A stretch of 64,000 nt of DNA from Aestuariibaculum marinum (GTDB lineage Bacteria; Bacteroidota; Bacteroidia; Flavobacteriales; Flavobacteriaceae), in the NCBI RefSeq assembly GCF_014596975.1, contig NZ_JACVXD010000006.1, forward strand, positions 32,538 to 96,537, written 5' to 3'. Shown here piece by piece: positions 8,524 to 17,707 of the stretch. Within the stretch, counting starts at the first letter, position 1. The number at the start of each line of letters is the position of its first letter. Under the pieces are notes generated by a model. That model was given only the letters and a program-made list of their open reading frames with translations, had not been told where the DNA came from and did not search any database. Position numbers and translations under genes: made by a program.

Positions 8524-10587
8524 ATGTTGAACATTAATAAATTAAGTGTATTAGTAAGTGTTGGCTTGTCTCTCGTATTACCGTTTTCGGTGAAAGCGCA
8601 GGAAACAAAGTCAACAAAACCTAATATCATTTTTATTCTAACAGACGATTTGGGTTATGGAGATATCGGTGTCTTCTATCAAAATGAACGTAAATCTAAA
8701 GCAGAGCGATCAGAACCTTGGACTAGTACCCCAAACCTAGATCAAATGGCTCATGAAGGAGCTATGCTTACACAGCATTACTCGGCAGCACCGGTATGTG
8801 CGCCTTCAAGAAGTTCGTTGTTAACTGGGTTGTCGCAAGGACATGCTAATGTAAGAGATAATCAATTTGATAAAGCACTAGCCGATAACTATACTATTGG
8901 TAATGTAGCTCAGAAAATGGGGTATACTACAGCAGCCATTGGTAAATGGGGACTACAAGGAAGCAATGCTCAAGGTTGGCCAAGTGCTCCTAATAAAAGA
9001 GGATTCGATTATTTTTATGGGTATATGCGTCATTCCGATGGTCATGAACACTATCCTGTAGAAGGAATTTATCGAGGCAAGAAAGAAGTTTGGGAAAACA
9101 ATAAAGAAGTTTCTCAAGCTCTTGATAAATGTTATACGACCGATTTATGGACTGCCGTTGCTAAAAAGTGGATTGTCGAGCAAACAAAAGCTAAAAAACC
9201 ATTTTTAATGTATTTGGCTTACGATACACCGCATGCTGTATTAGAATTACCAACACAGGCATACCCTAATGGAGGTGGTTTAAATGGAGGTTTGCAATGG
9301 ACGGGAACATCTGGACGAATGATTAATACAGCATCCGGAATGCCAGATTCATATATGCATCCGGAATATGCCAATGCTACATATGATGATGATAATGATA
9401 AGAGTACGCCTGAGGTAGCGTGGCCTAAAACTTATAAACGGTATGCTACCAGTGTAAGGCGCATTGATGATGCTGTGGGGGATGTTATTCAATTACTTAA
9501 AGATTTAAATATTGATGATAATACCTTGATTATTTTTACTTCCGATAATGGCCCGTCTAATGAATCGTATTTACCAAAAGGTTACGCTGCTAATAACCCC
9601 GAATTTTTTGATAGTTTCGGTCCGTTTGACGGAATAAAGCGTGATGTCTTGGAAGGTGGAGAACGTATGCCTTTAATAGCGAGGTGGCCTGGTCGTATTC
9701 CGGAAAATGTAAAGGTAGATGAACCTAGTATTTCATATGACTGGTTGCCAACATTTACCGATGTTGCAGGTTTTTCAGCCCCTGCTATTAGTGATGGTGT
9801 TTCTATTTTGCCAGCTTTAACAGGACAAGAGTTTCAGGAAAAATCATTGATTTATTCCGAATATGTTTTTCCCGGAAAAACACCAGGTTACAAAGATTTT
9901 TCGCCGAACAATCGAAACCGACTTCGTAAGCAGATGCAAATGATTCGATTAGGAGACTTGGTAGGTATTCGTTATAATATTCAGTCTGCCAATGATGATT
10001 TCGAAATTTACGACGTGATTAAGGATACACATCAATCCCATAATTTAGCAGGAGCTGATTCGTTAGTTGAGGTTCAACAACAAATGAAAGATAAGGTGCT
10101 TCGTATTCGCCGTGCCGATGACAAGGCTAAACGTCCTTATGATGATGCGCCTGTGCCTGCATTAGCTAACGAAGCATTTAAAGCAGGATGGAATTGGAAA
10201 TCATTTAAAGGGGAATTTCCTTGGTTGCCTAATTTATCAACAATGGAACCATTAAAGGAAGGTCATGTTTCAAAATTAAGTAAACTGAAGTATCGTAAAG
10301 GTTTAGGAGAGTTCTTTTTGTTGGAAGGAAACATTGATATTCCAAAAACAGGAACGTACACATTTGAATTTAGTGCTGTTGAAAAAGGCGTTGTAAGAAT
10401 ACATGAAGCCATTTTATTTGATGCCGACTATGGTTATACATCCGGAACGGTTAAAAAAACATCCATGGTTCTTGAGAAAGGAACGCATCCTATTAAAATT
10501 TATCTTTCTAATAAAGGGAAAGAACAACAACCATTTCAGTTATCTTATAAATTGAAGAGTAGCGATAGTTTTAAATCTGTTCAGTGA
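8524..10587 (+). CDS. Secreted arylsulfatase (S1 family) with C-terminal PA14-like domain
   Basis: 687 residues with a Sec signal peptide ending near SVKA-Q26. The alkaline-phosphatase-like fold shows the metal pair D41-D42 (ILTDDLGYGD) and the sulfatase signature C92-A-P-S-R-S-S-L-L-T-G, where C92 must be converted to formylglycine. Further sulfatase motifs are GKWGLQG and the SDNGPSNE metal site. Residues about 550-687 are a beta-rich module resembling PA14-type domains. The enzyme removes sulfate esters from glycans in family terms. It shares an operon with the PhoD-like enzyme and ends before a strong terminator. No SusC/SusD pair and no sulfatase-maturating enzyme are in the window. Confidence 0.9.
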   Translation: MLNINKLSVLVSVGLSLVLPFSVKAQETKSTKPNIIFILTDDLGYGDIGVFYQNERKSKAERSEPWTSTPNLDQMAHEGAMLTQHYSAAPVCAPSRSSLLTGLSQGHANVRDNQFDKALADNYTIGNVAQKMGYTTAAIGKWGLQGSNAQGWPSAPNKRGFDYFYGYMRHSDGHEHYPVEGIYRGKKEVWENNKEVSQALDKCYTTDLWTAVAKKWIVEQTKAKKPFLMYLAYDTPHAVLELPTQAYPNGGGLNGGLQWTGTSGRMINTASGMPDSYMHPEYANATYDDDNDKSTPEVAWPKTYKRYATSVRRIDDAVGDVIQLLKDLNIDDNTLIIFTSDNGPSNESYLPKGYAANNPEFFDSFGPFDGIKRDVLEGGERMPLIARWPGRIPENVKVDEPSISYDWLPTFTDVAGFSAPAISDGVSILPALTGQEFQEKSLIYSEYVFPGKTPGYKDFSPNNRNRLRKQMQMIRLGDLVGIRYNIQSANDDFEIYDVIKDTHQSHNLAGADSLVEVQQQMKDKVLRIRRADDKAKRPYDDAPVPALANEAFKAGWNWKSFKGEFPWLPNLSTMEPLKEGHVSKLSKLKYRKGLGEFFLLEGNIDIPKTGTYTFEFSAVEKGVVRIHEAILFDADYGYTSGTVKKTSMVLEKGTHPIKIYLSNKGKEQQPFQLSYKLKSSDSFKSVQ

Positions 10588-10628
10588 TTTTAATTCGTAA
10601 TTGATTAGAAAGGTCGTTTAAATCATTC

Positions 10629-10668
10629 TAAAAAAGGGAACTATGTAAAAATTAGTTCCCTTTTTTGT
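10629..10668 (+). terminator. Intrinsic terminator after the sulfatase gene
   Basis: The stem AAAAAGGGAACTA (10631-10643) pairs with TAGTTCCCTTTTT (10653-10665), with a T run at its end. Confidence 0.9.
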
Positions 10669-10701
10669 TTTCATATTGAAAAAATAATTATTTTTACAAA
10701 C

Positions 10702-10717
10702 CAGAACAGAACAGAAC
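10702..10717 (+). repeat. Triple CAGAA repeat just before the xylose regulator
   Basis: Three head-to-tail CAGAA units end 5 nt before the start codon of the GntR-type regulator. It could be an operator half-site array or chance. It is the only structured sequence in the short gap after the terminator. Confidence 0.4.
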
Positions 10718-10722
10718 GGTTA

Positions 10723-11709
10723 ATGCTTTTTGAATTAAATTTTAATAGTGATATTCCAAAATACCAGCAGCTTGTTAATGCTATAAATGATGCTTTATCC
10801 AACAATACGTTAGGTAGTGGTGATCCGTTGCCATCTGTTAATGTGATGTGTAAAGACTATAGTTTATCAAGAGATACTGTATTTAAGGCCTATTCTATTT
10901 TAAAGGAAAATGGCGTGATTGAATCGGTTCCTAATAAAGGGTATTTTGTTGCTAACGATACCAGAAAGGTACTTTTGGTTTTAGATACATTTAAGGCTTA
11001 CAAAGAAGTGTTATATCATTCATTTGTTAATAATTTACCTAAAAATGTGATTGTCGATGTGCAGTTTCATCACTATAACATTAACAATTTTAAAACCATT
11101 TTACAGAATAGTAAAGGAAAGTATTATAAGTACGTGGTGATGAGTTTTAATCATAAGGAAGTCCCGTCTGTTTTGGCAGAGTTTGAGAAAGATAAATTAT
11201 TGCTAATCGATTGGAATATTCATTCAGAAGATGATAATAATTATGTGTTTCAGGATTTCGGTCAGGCGTTTCAAGAAGCTTTAGAACAGGCCGTTTTAGC
11301 ATTTAAAAAGTATAAACGTGTGGTGTTCGTTTATCCTGCGTTTACAAGTCACCCTCCAGAAACGGTAGCCAATTTTAAAAGGTTTTGCGATACTCATAAA
11401 TTGAATTATAAAGTCATTACAGAGGTTAATGATTTTAAAGTAACTAAAGGAGAAGCATACATTAGCGTTAGTGACCGTATTTTGGGAAACTTTTTAGAGC
11501 AATGTCGCAACAATAATTTTGAGCCGGGAACCGATGTTGGCTTTTTGTCTTACAACGAAACCCCAATGAAGCCATTTATTTATAAAGGTATTTCGGTGGT
11601 ATCGACAGATTTTAAAGCCATGGGAGCTGCGGCAGCAGATTTTGTAAATGAGGATAAAACAATACAAAAATATATACCAACAAAATTAATATTAAGAGAA
11701 TCATTATAA
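10723..11709 (+). CDS. xylR: GntR-type regulator with periplasmic-binding-like sensor, probable xylose regulator
   Basis: 328 residues. Residues 1-75 form a GntR-type winged helix (IPKYQQLVNAINDAL, LPSVNVM, LSRDTVFKAYSILKENGVIE). Residues about 80-328 resemble the LacI-type periplasmic-binding-protein sensor, a domain combination common among sugar regulators in Bacteroidota. The stop codon is one base from the xylB start, so it is cotranscribed with xylulokinase and xylose isomerase. Control of its own operon by xylose or a derivative is inferred from this position. The CAGAA array before the start is a candidate binding region. Confidence 0.8.
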   Translation: MLFELNFNSDIPKYQQLVNAINDALSNNTLGSGDPLPSVNVMCKDYSLSRDTVFKAYSILKENGVIESVPNKGYFVANDTRKVLLVLDTFKAYKEVLYHSFVNNLPKNVIVDVQFHHYNINNFKTILQNSKGKYYKYVVMSFNHKEVPSVLAEFEKDKLLLIDWNIHSEDDNNYVFQDFGQAFQEALEQAVLAFKKYKRVVFVYPAFTSHPPETVANFKRFCDTHKLNYKVITEVNDFKVTKGEAYISVSDRILGNFLEQCRNNNFEPGTDVGFLSYNETPMKPFIYKGISVVSTDFKAMGAAAADFVNEDKTIQKYIPTKLILRESL

Positions 11710-11710
11710 C

Positions 11711-13198
11711 ATGTATTATTTAGGACTAGACATAGGAAGTTCTTCAATAAAAGCAGCACTTGTAGAAACCGAAACGGGAAGAAGTATTGGTGTTGTTCAG
11801 GAACCTGAAGATGAAATGAGTATGTATGCGGAAAAAAATGGGTGGGCTGAGCAACATCCCGACGATTGGTGGCAGCATGTTTGTAAAGCAATTTCACGAT
11901 TAAAATCAGAAAATAATATTGAGGCTAACCAAATAAAAGGTATCGGTATTTCTTATCAAATGCACGGTTTGGTAGTTGTTGATAAAGACGGAAAGCCACT
12001 TCGAAAAAGTATTATTTGGTGCGATAGTCGGGCGGTAGAAATAGGAAACGAAGCTTTTAAAGCGATAGGAGAGCAAAAATGTTCAACAAGTTTATTAAAC
12101 TCTCCAGCTAATTTTACGGCTTCTAAGTTGAAGTGGATTAAGGATAATGAACCGGATGTTTTTAGCAGAATACATAAGTTTATGCTTCCTGGCGATTATA
12201 TTGCATATAAGTTTTCAAACCTTATAAATACAACTATTTCAGGATTGTCTGAAGGCATTTTTTGGAACTTTAAAACCGAAAATATAGCCGATGTTCTTCT
12301 CGAACATTATGGTATAGATAAAAACCTGATTCCGGATATAGTTCCAACCTTTGGAATACAATCGATTGTATCTAAACAAGGCGAAAAAGAAAGCGGAATC
12401 CTGGAAGGCACACCAATTTATTATCGTGCTGGCGATCAGCCAAACAATGCACTGTCTTTAAATGTATTTAATCCGGGAGAAGTTGCTTCCACAGGAGGAA
12501 CGTCAGGTGTAGTATATGCCATTACCGATAGTTTATCGGTTAAAGAAAGTTCCCGCGTTAATAATTTTGCCCACGTAAATTATACAAAAAACGAGTCGGC
12601 CAGAATAGGAAAATTACTTTGTATAAACGGTGCCGGGATTCAGTATCGCTGGATGCTGAATAATTTGGCAGTGAATAATTATGAAGAGATGAATGTTTTG
12701 GCTTCCGAAATTCCAGTGGGCTCCGATGGTGTTTGCTTAATTCCTTTTGGAAATGGAGCCGAACGCATGCTTAACAATAAAGATGTTGGTACGCGTATTT
12801 TAAATCTAAATTTAAACAACCACCATAAAGGGCATTTGTGTCGCGCGGCACTGGAAGGGATTGCTTTTTCATTCGTTTACGGTATGGAAATTTTAACTTC
12901 CGATGGTATTAAACCAACCGTTATTCGCGCAGGAAACGACAATTTATACCGTTCCGAGATTTTTGCTAATACCGTTGCCACTTTAATCAATCAGGATATC
13001 GAAATTTATAATACCACCGGAGCCATAGGAGCTGCTCGAGCGGCCGATTTGCATAAAGGTGATTTTGAAAGTTTTGGTAAACGTATTATGGAAAACGATT
13101 ATGTGATGACCTATAAACCACTTGAAGATAAAACCGCTTACCAAGAGGCGTACAACAATTGGAAAAAAGAATTAGAAATTATTTTAAAGAACAAATAA
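11711..13198 (+). CDS. xylB: Xylulokinase
   Basis: 495 residues, the usual FGGY-kinase length. The N-terminal ATPase-fold motif LGLDIGSSSIKAAL, the sugar-binding MHGLV segment, the catalytic aspartate D242 in RAGDQPNNA and the C-terminal GTSGVV and GNDNLYRSEIFANT segments are present. It phosphorylates D-xylulose to xylulose 5-phosphate in the cytoplasm for the pentose phosphate pathway. The gene sits between its regulator (1-nt gap) and xylA (12-nt gap), which makes xylulose much more likely than other FGGY substrates. Confidence 0.93.
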   Translation: MYYLGLDIGSSSIKAALVETETGRSIGVVQEPEDEMSMYAEKNGWAEQHPDDWWQHVCKAISRLKSENNIEANQIKGIGISYQMHGLVVVDKDGKPLRKSIIWCDSRAVEIGNEAFKAIGEQKCSTSLLNSPANFTASKLKWIKDNEPDVFSRIHKFMLPGDYIAYKFSNLINTTISGLSEGIFWNFKTENIADVLLEHYGIDKNLIPDIVPTFGIQSIVSKQGEKESGILEGTPIYYRAGDQPNNALSLNVFNPGEVASTGGTSGVVYAITDSLSVKESSRVNNFAHVNYTKNESARIGKLLCINGAGIQYRWMLNNLAVNNYEEMNVLASEIPVGSDGVCLIPFGNGAERMLNNKDVGTRILNLNLNNHHKGHLCRAALEGIAFSFVYGMEILTSDGIKPTVIRAGNDNLYRSEIFANTVATLINQDIEIYNTTGAIGAARAADLHKGDFESFGKRIMENDYVMTYKPLEDKTAYQEAYNNWKKELEIILKNK

Positions 13199-13210
13199 AC
13201 AATAGATACA

Positions 13211-14536
13211 ATGGCATTAATAGGAGATAAAGAATACTATAAAGGTATTCCAGAAATTAAGTTCGAAGGTAAAGAGTCAGATAATCCTTTGGCGTTTAAA
13301 TACTATAACCCAGATCAGGTTGTAGCAGGTAAAACCATGAGAGAATGGTTTAAATTTTCGGTAGCCTATTGGCATACCTTCTGTGCAAAAGGAGGCGACC
13401 CTTTTGGTACAGATACTATGAGTTTTGAATGGGATAAATCTTCGGACCCAATTCAGGCTGCAAAAGATAAAGCGGATGCCGCATTTGAGTTCATTACAAA
13501 AATGGGATTCGGGTACTATTGTTTCCATGATGTAGATTTGGTACGTGAAGGGAATTCATTTGGTGAATTAGAAAGTAGATTGGCAACCATTACCGACTAT
13601 TTAAAAGAAAAGCAAGCGGCTTCAGGGGTTAAATTATTGTGGGGAACGGCGAACTGTTTTTCTAACCCTCGTTATATGAATGGAGCTGCAACCAATCCAG
13701 ATTTTAATGTGCTGGCTCGTGCTGGAGGACAAGTTAAATTAGCTTTAGATGCAACTATTGCTTTAAACGGAGAAAACTATGTGTTCTGGGGTGGTCGTGA
13801 AGGTTACATGAGTTTATTAAATACCGATATGGGACGTGAGTTAGATCATATGGGGCAGTTTTTAACCATGGCAAGAGATTATGCCAGAGCCCAAGGTTTT
13901 AAAGGAAACTTTTTTATAGAGCCAAAACCCATGGAACCAATGAAGCATCAATATGATTTTGATACCGCTACAGCGATTGGTTTTTTAAAGGAATACGGTT
14001 TAGATAAAGATTTCAAAATTAATATTGAAGTCAATCACGCGACTTTGGCGCAACACACTTTCCAACATGAAATAGAAGTAGCTGCAAAAGCAGGTATGTT
14101 AGGAAGTATGGATGCTAACCGTGGCGATTACCAAAATGGTTGGGATACTGATCAATTTCCGAATAATGTGTTAGAGACAACAGAAGCGATGCTTGTCTTT
14201 TTAAAGGCTGGAGGCTTACAAGGTGGAGGTGTGAATTTTGATGCGAAAATAAGAAGGAATTCAACAGATTTAGAAGATGTCTTCCATGCGCATATTGGTG
14301 GAGCAGATACTTTTGCAAGAGCTTTATTGACTGCTGATAAAATTATTACCTCGTCACCTTACGATAAATTAAGACAAGAACGTTACGTGTCGTTCGATTC
14401 TGGTAAAGGAAAAGCGTTTGAAGAAGGAAAATTAAACCTTCAAGATCTTTATCAAATTGCTCAGGATAATGGGGAATTGAAGTTACAAAGTGGTAAGCAG
14501 GAATTGTTTGAGAATATACTTAATCAATATATTTAA
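13211..14536 (+). CDS. xylA: Xylose isomerase
   Basis: 441 residues, class II length. H106 in [11 protein letters not shown] is the catalytic-pocket histidine, and metal-site segments [25 protein letters not shown] and [18 protein letters not shown] are complete. It converts D-xylose to D-xylulose, the step before XylB. No xylose transporter is in this operon. The transcript ends at a bidirectional hairpin. Xylose may come from xylan or from xylose-containing algal polysaccharides handled by secreted enzymes. Confidence 0.97.
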   Translation: MALIGDKEYYKGIPEIKFEGKESDNPLAFKYYNPDQVVAGKTMREWFKFSVAYWHTFCAKGGDPFGTDTMSFEWDKSSDPIQAAKDKADAAFEFITKMGFGYYCFHDVDLVREGNSFGELESRLATITDYLKEKQAASGVKLLWGTANCFSNPRYMNGAATNPDFNVLARAGGQVKLALDATIALNGENYVFWGGREGYMSLLNTDMGRELDHMGQFLTMARDYARAQGFKGNFFIEPKPMEPMKHQYDFDTATAIGFLKEYGLDKDFKINIEVNHATLAQHTFQHEIEVAAKAGMLGSMDANRGDYQNGWDTDQFPNNVLETTEAMLVFLKAGGLQGGGVNFDAKIRRNSTDLEDVFHAHIGGADTFARALLTADKIITSSPYDKLRQERYVSFDSGKGKAFEEGKLNLQDLYQIAQDNGELKLQSGKQELFENILNQYI

Positions 14537-14555
14537 GTTTAGGTAACAATCTGAA

Positions 14556-14590
14556 TAAAAAAAGACTGCCTTTCAGCAGTCTTTTTTTAT
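14556..14590. terminator. Bidirectional terminator between xylA and the acidic lipoprotein gene
   Basis: AAAAAAAGACTGC and GCAGTCTTTTTTT form a hairpin with loop CTTTCA. It has an A tract on one side and a T tract on the other, so it can serve both convergent genes. Confidence 0.9.
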
Positions 14591-14610
14591 TCTTTAATAT
14601 TTTTTAGAAA

Positions 14611-15015
14611 TTAATCTTTCTTTTTCTCGTAGTGCTCATCAGTAATTTTTTGTACTTCTGCTTCAACAGCATCACTGGCATCTTGTAATGCTTTTCCAGT
14701 AGATTTAGCCGCATCATCAACGGCTTTTTCTGCTTTATCAAGTGCTTCATTTGTAGCATCAACAGCATCGTTAGCCATATCGTCTATGTCGTCAGCAGCT
14801 TTTTCAAGAGTACTTTCTGTTTCCTCCATAGCGTCATCAGCAGCTTCCATAGCATCATCTGTGGCTTCTTCAACGTCCTCTGCAGCATCTTCTACAGCGT
14901 CACTAACGTTTTCCATAGTTTCTTCAACAGGATCTGATTTTTTGGTATCTCGACAAGAGATGAAACTTAAACTTAAGGTGAGTAGAAGGGCAGTGCTTAA
15001 CAATAGTTTTTTCAT
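14611..15015 (-). CDS. Acidic, alanine-rich helical lipoprotein of unknown function
   Basis: 134 residues. A signal peptide ends in the lipobox LSFISC, so Cys21 should be lipidated. The mature part consists almost only of Ala, Asp, Glu, Lys, Thr and Met, with irregular DDAMEAADDAMEE-like repeats and no Pro or Gly turns over long stretches, except one near STGKAL. It is predicted to be a long amphipathic helix or coiled coil, resembling LEA-like or YtxH/CsbD-like stress proteins in composition. No named family can be assigned. A surface or periplasmic helical spacer or stress protein is a guess. Transcription ends at the shared terminator with xylA. Confidence 0.7.
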   Translation of the reverse strand: MKKLLLSTALLLTLSLSFISCRDTKKSDPVEETMENVSDAVEDAAEDVEEATDDAMEAADDAMEETESTLEKAADDIDDMANDAVDATNEALDKAEKAVDDAAKSTGKALQDASDAVEAEVQKITDEHYEKKKD

Positions 15016-15152
15016 TAGTTTTTGATTTTAGGTGTTGATTATAAATATACTAAATTTAATTGTAGAAGTCTGGTTACTCTCTATAAATTAAATATTTACA
15101 TGTATATACGACTAAATGAATAGTATAGACGTTCTTTATAAAACAGCTAGAA

Positions 15153-16388
15153 TTAAAGGCCTAGATAGTTAATAATTTTATTTACGGCACCTTTGTGGTT
15201 TTTAATGTAAGTGGCATTGTTGTTTCCGGTAAGTTCGCGCTTGGCTTTATCCTTAATGAGTTCGGTTAAAATAGTATCGAATTCCGTTTGATTAGCAATT
15301 GAAAACATACCATTATTATCAATTAAGGCTTTAGCTTCTGGAAATTTATCATAAATATTTCCAATAATAATTGGTACACTAAACACGGCAGGTTCTAAAG
15401 TGTTGTGTAGGCCTGTATTTCCTAAAGCGCCACCAACATAGGCGATGTCAGCATAATTGTAGATTTTAGTTAAAATACCAATGGTATTCACAATAAAAAC
15501 TTGTGCAGTTTTTAAATCGCGTTGCTCTTTTTCCGAGAATAAAATACTTTCAACTTCAAGTTTTTCTTGAATATTTTTTATTTGGTTCGGTTTGATGTTA
15601 TGTGGAGCAATAATGAATTTAACATCTTGTGAAGCATGATTGTTGATATAATTAATCAATAAAGCTTCACCTTCTGGCCAGGTACTTCCGGCAACAACAC
15701 AAAGTTTATCTTGCTTAAAATCTTCAATAAATTCTAAAGTGTTGTCAATATCTAACTGACTAGAAACACGATCAAAACGGGTGTCACCAGAAATTGTAAC
15801 CTTATTGTAGTTTATAGATTCAAGTAGTTTTTTAGAAGCTTCATTTTGAGTGAAAATATGTTCGAAAGCAAATAAGGCTTGTCGCAAATGTTTTCCGTAG
15901 AATTTAAAATACGATTGATTAGGTCTAAATGCTGCTGATATAAGAATGGCACGTAATTGTTTTTTCTTAAGTTCACTCAATAGGTTAGGCCAGATATCGT
16001 ACTTAACAAAAACGGTAAGTTCTGGTTTTACGAAGTCTATAAAACGTTTGGCATTATGTTTTGAATCCAGAGGAAGATAAATAACAACATCGGCAATAGG
16101 TGAATTTTTTCTAATCTCATAACCTGAAGGTGAAAAAAAACTAAGAACAATTTTATGATCTTTGTAGTGGTCCCGTAGCACTTTAAAAACAGGAAGACCT
16201 TGTTCGTATTCTCCTAAAGAAGCACAATGAAACCAAAGGGTTTTGTCTTTTGGCGATATGTGTTTTTCTAAAATAGAAAAGGTTTCGCGTCGCCCTTCAA
16301 CTCCTTTTTTAATTTTATCGTTAAAAGGAGCGATACATTGCAGTCCGAACTGCGCTAATGTAATGCCTGTATTGTAAGTAAAACTCAA
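15153..16388 (-). CDS. waaA: 3-deoxy-D-manno-octulosonic acid (Kdo) transferase
   Basis: 411 residues, the usual GT30 length. An N-terminal membrane-associating segment with PFNDKIKKGVEGRRE is followed by LWFHCASLGEYEQG, where E60 is the proposed catalytic glutamate, then PLDSKHNAKRFIDFVKPELTVFVKYDIWPN and ISAAFRPNQ. The C-terminal Rossmann half holds VVAGSTWPEGE and YVGGALGNTGLHNTLEPA. The enzyme adds Kdo to lipid A at the inner membrane. The start is TTG at 16388: no ATG exists between the in-frame TAG upstream and the conserved region, and a TATTTTAG -7 box lies at 16407-16414 on the minus strand. It is next to sugar-nucleotide genes on the opposite strand. Confidence 0.95.
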   Translation of the reverse strand: MSFTYNTGITLAQFGLQCIAPFNDKIKKGVEGRRETFSILEKHISPKDKTLWFHCASLGEYEQGLPVFKVLRDHYKDHKIVLSFFSPSGYEIRKNSPIADVVIYLPLDSKHNAKRFIDFVKPELTVFVKYDIWPNLLSELKKKQLRAILISAAFRPNQSYFKFYGKHLRQALFAFEHIFTQNEASKKLLESINYNKVTISGDTRFDRVSSQLDIDNTLEFIEDFKQDKLCVVAGSTWPEGEALLINYINNHASQDVKFIIAPHNIKPNQIKNIQEKLEVESILFSEKEQRDLKTAQVFIVNTIGILTKIYNYADIAYVGGALGNTGLHNTLEPAVFSVPIIIGNIYDKFPEAKALIDNNGMFSIANQTEFDTILTELIKDKAKRELTGNNNATYIKNHKGAVNKIINYLGL

Positions 16389-16552
16389 TGCGTTATTTGT
16401 TTGGTGCTAAAATACATTTCTTTAATACAAATTCATTGGTTACCGCATACTAATTTCGTAATTTCGTAGTCTATTAACTCCAAATACAAGTGTTAGTAAA
16501 AAAGTGTCTTTCTAATTTTATTAAAGCTTGTAAATAGTTACAATTTTTTTAG

Positions 16553-17707
16553 ATGAAAAGTATTCAAATGGTTGATCTTAAAGGTCAATATAATGAGATT
16601 AAAGATGAGGTAAATACTTCAATACAAGAAGTTTTAGAAACCACAGCATTTGTTAACGGACCGAAAGTTCATGAATTTCAAAAGAACTTAAAGCAATATC
16701 TAGGTGTAAAGCATGTTATCCCTTGTGCTAACGGTACCGATGCTTTACAAATAGCTATGATGGGACTTGGGTTGCAGCCTGGTGACGAGGTAATTACTGC
16801 CGATTTTACGTTTGCAGCTACAGTTGAAGTTATTGCTTTATTGCAATTAACACCTGTTTTGGTTGATGTGAATGAAGACGATTTTAATATTAGTATTGAA
16901 GCGATAAAAAAGGCAATTACACCAAAAACAAAAGCTATTGTTCCAGTGCATTTATTTGGGCAGTGTGCCAATATGGAAGCTATTATGGAACTAGCTAAGG
17001 AGCATAATTTATATGTAATTGAAGATAATGCACAAGCTATTGGGGCAAGTTACACTTATAGTAATGGAACTAAGGCAAAAGCAGGGACTATTGGAAATGT
17101 TGGAGCAACGTCATTCTTCCCTTCTAAAAATTTAGGGTGTTACGGTGATGGTGGAGCCATATTTACAAACGATGACGATTTAGCACATACCATTAGAGGG
17201 ATTGTAAACCATGGTATGTACGAGCGCTACCACCACGATGTAGTTGGTGTAAATTCTCGTTTAGATAGTATTCAGGCAGCGGTGTTAAATGCTAAGTTGC
17301 CAAATTTGGACACCTATAACAAAAAACGTCAAGCTGCAGCAAAAAAATATACGGCCGCTTTTGAAGGTATTGAAAATATAATTACACCAAAATTATCTAA
17401 CGGTTGTACAGAGATTTGCGATACCTGTGATTGTCATGTATTTCATCAATATACCTTACGTGTAAACAGCACAAAAAGAGATGGTTTAGTGAAGCATTTA
17501 AATGAAAATTCTATACCTTGCGGTGTCTATTATCCAATTCCGCTTCATAAGCAGAAAGCCTATGCCGATGAGAGATATAATGAAGCTGATTTTGTAGTAA
17601 CAAATCAATTGGTACAGGAAGTGATTGCTTTACCAATGCACACCGAGTTGGATGATGAACAAATTGCACACATAACATCAACAATAATAAACTACATTAA
17701 TGAGTAA
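16553..17707 (+). CDS. DegT/DnrJ/EryC1-family sugar aminotransferase
   Basis: 384 residues, PLP-dependent. The PLP lysine is K192 in SFFPSKNLGCYGDGGA. Other family segments are LGVKHVIPCANGTDALQIAM, VIEDNAQAIGA and HVFHQYTLRV. The family aminates keto-sugar nucleotides for lipopolysaccharide, capsule or exopolysaccharide. It overlaps galE by 8 nt, so the two are coupled. An unusual cluster of four cysteines (C285, C289, C292, C294; pattern CxxxCxxCxC) sits just before the HVFHQYT segment. The exact sugar substrate cannot be told from the sequence. Confidence 0.9.
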   Translation: MKSIQMVDLKGQYNEIKDEVNTSIQEVLETTAFVNGPKVHEFQKNLKQYLGVKHVIPCANGTDALQIAMMGLGLQPGDEVITADFTFAATVEVIALLQLTPVLVDVNEDDFNISIEAIKKAITPKTKAIVPVHLFGQCANMEAIMELAKEHNLYVIEDNAQAIGASYTYSNGTKAKAGTIGNVGATSFFPSKNLGCYGDGGAIFTNDDDLAHTIRGIVNHGMYERYHHDVVGVNSRLDSIQAAVLNAKLPNLDTYNKKRQAAAKKYTAAFEGIENIITPKLSNGCTEICDTCDCHVFHQYTLRVNSTKRDGLVKHLNENSIPCGVYYPIPLHKQKAYADERYNEADFVVTNQLVQEVIALPMHTELDDEQIAHITSTIINYINE

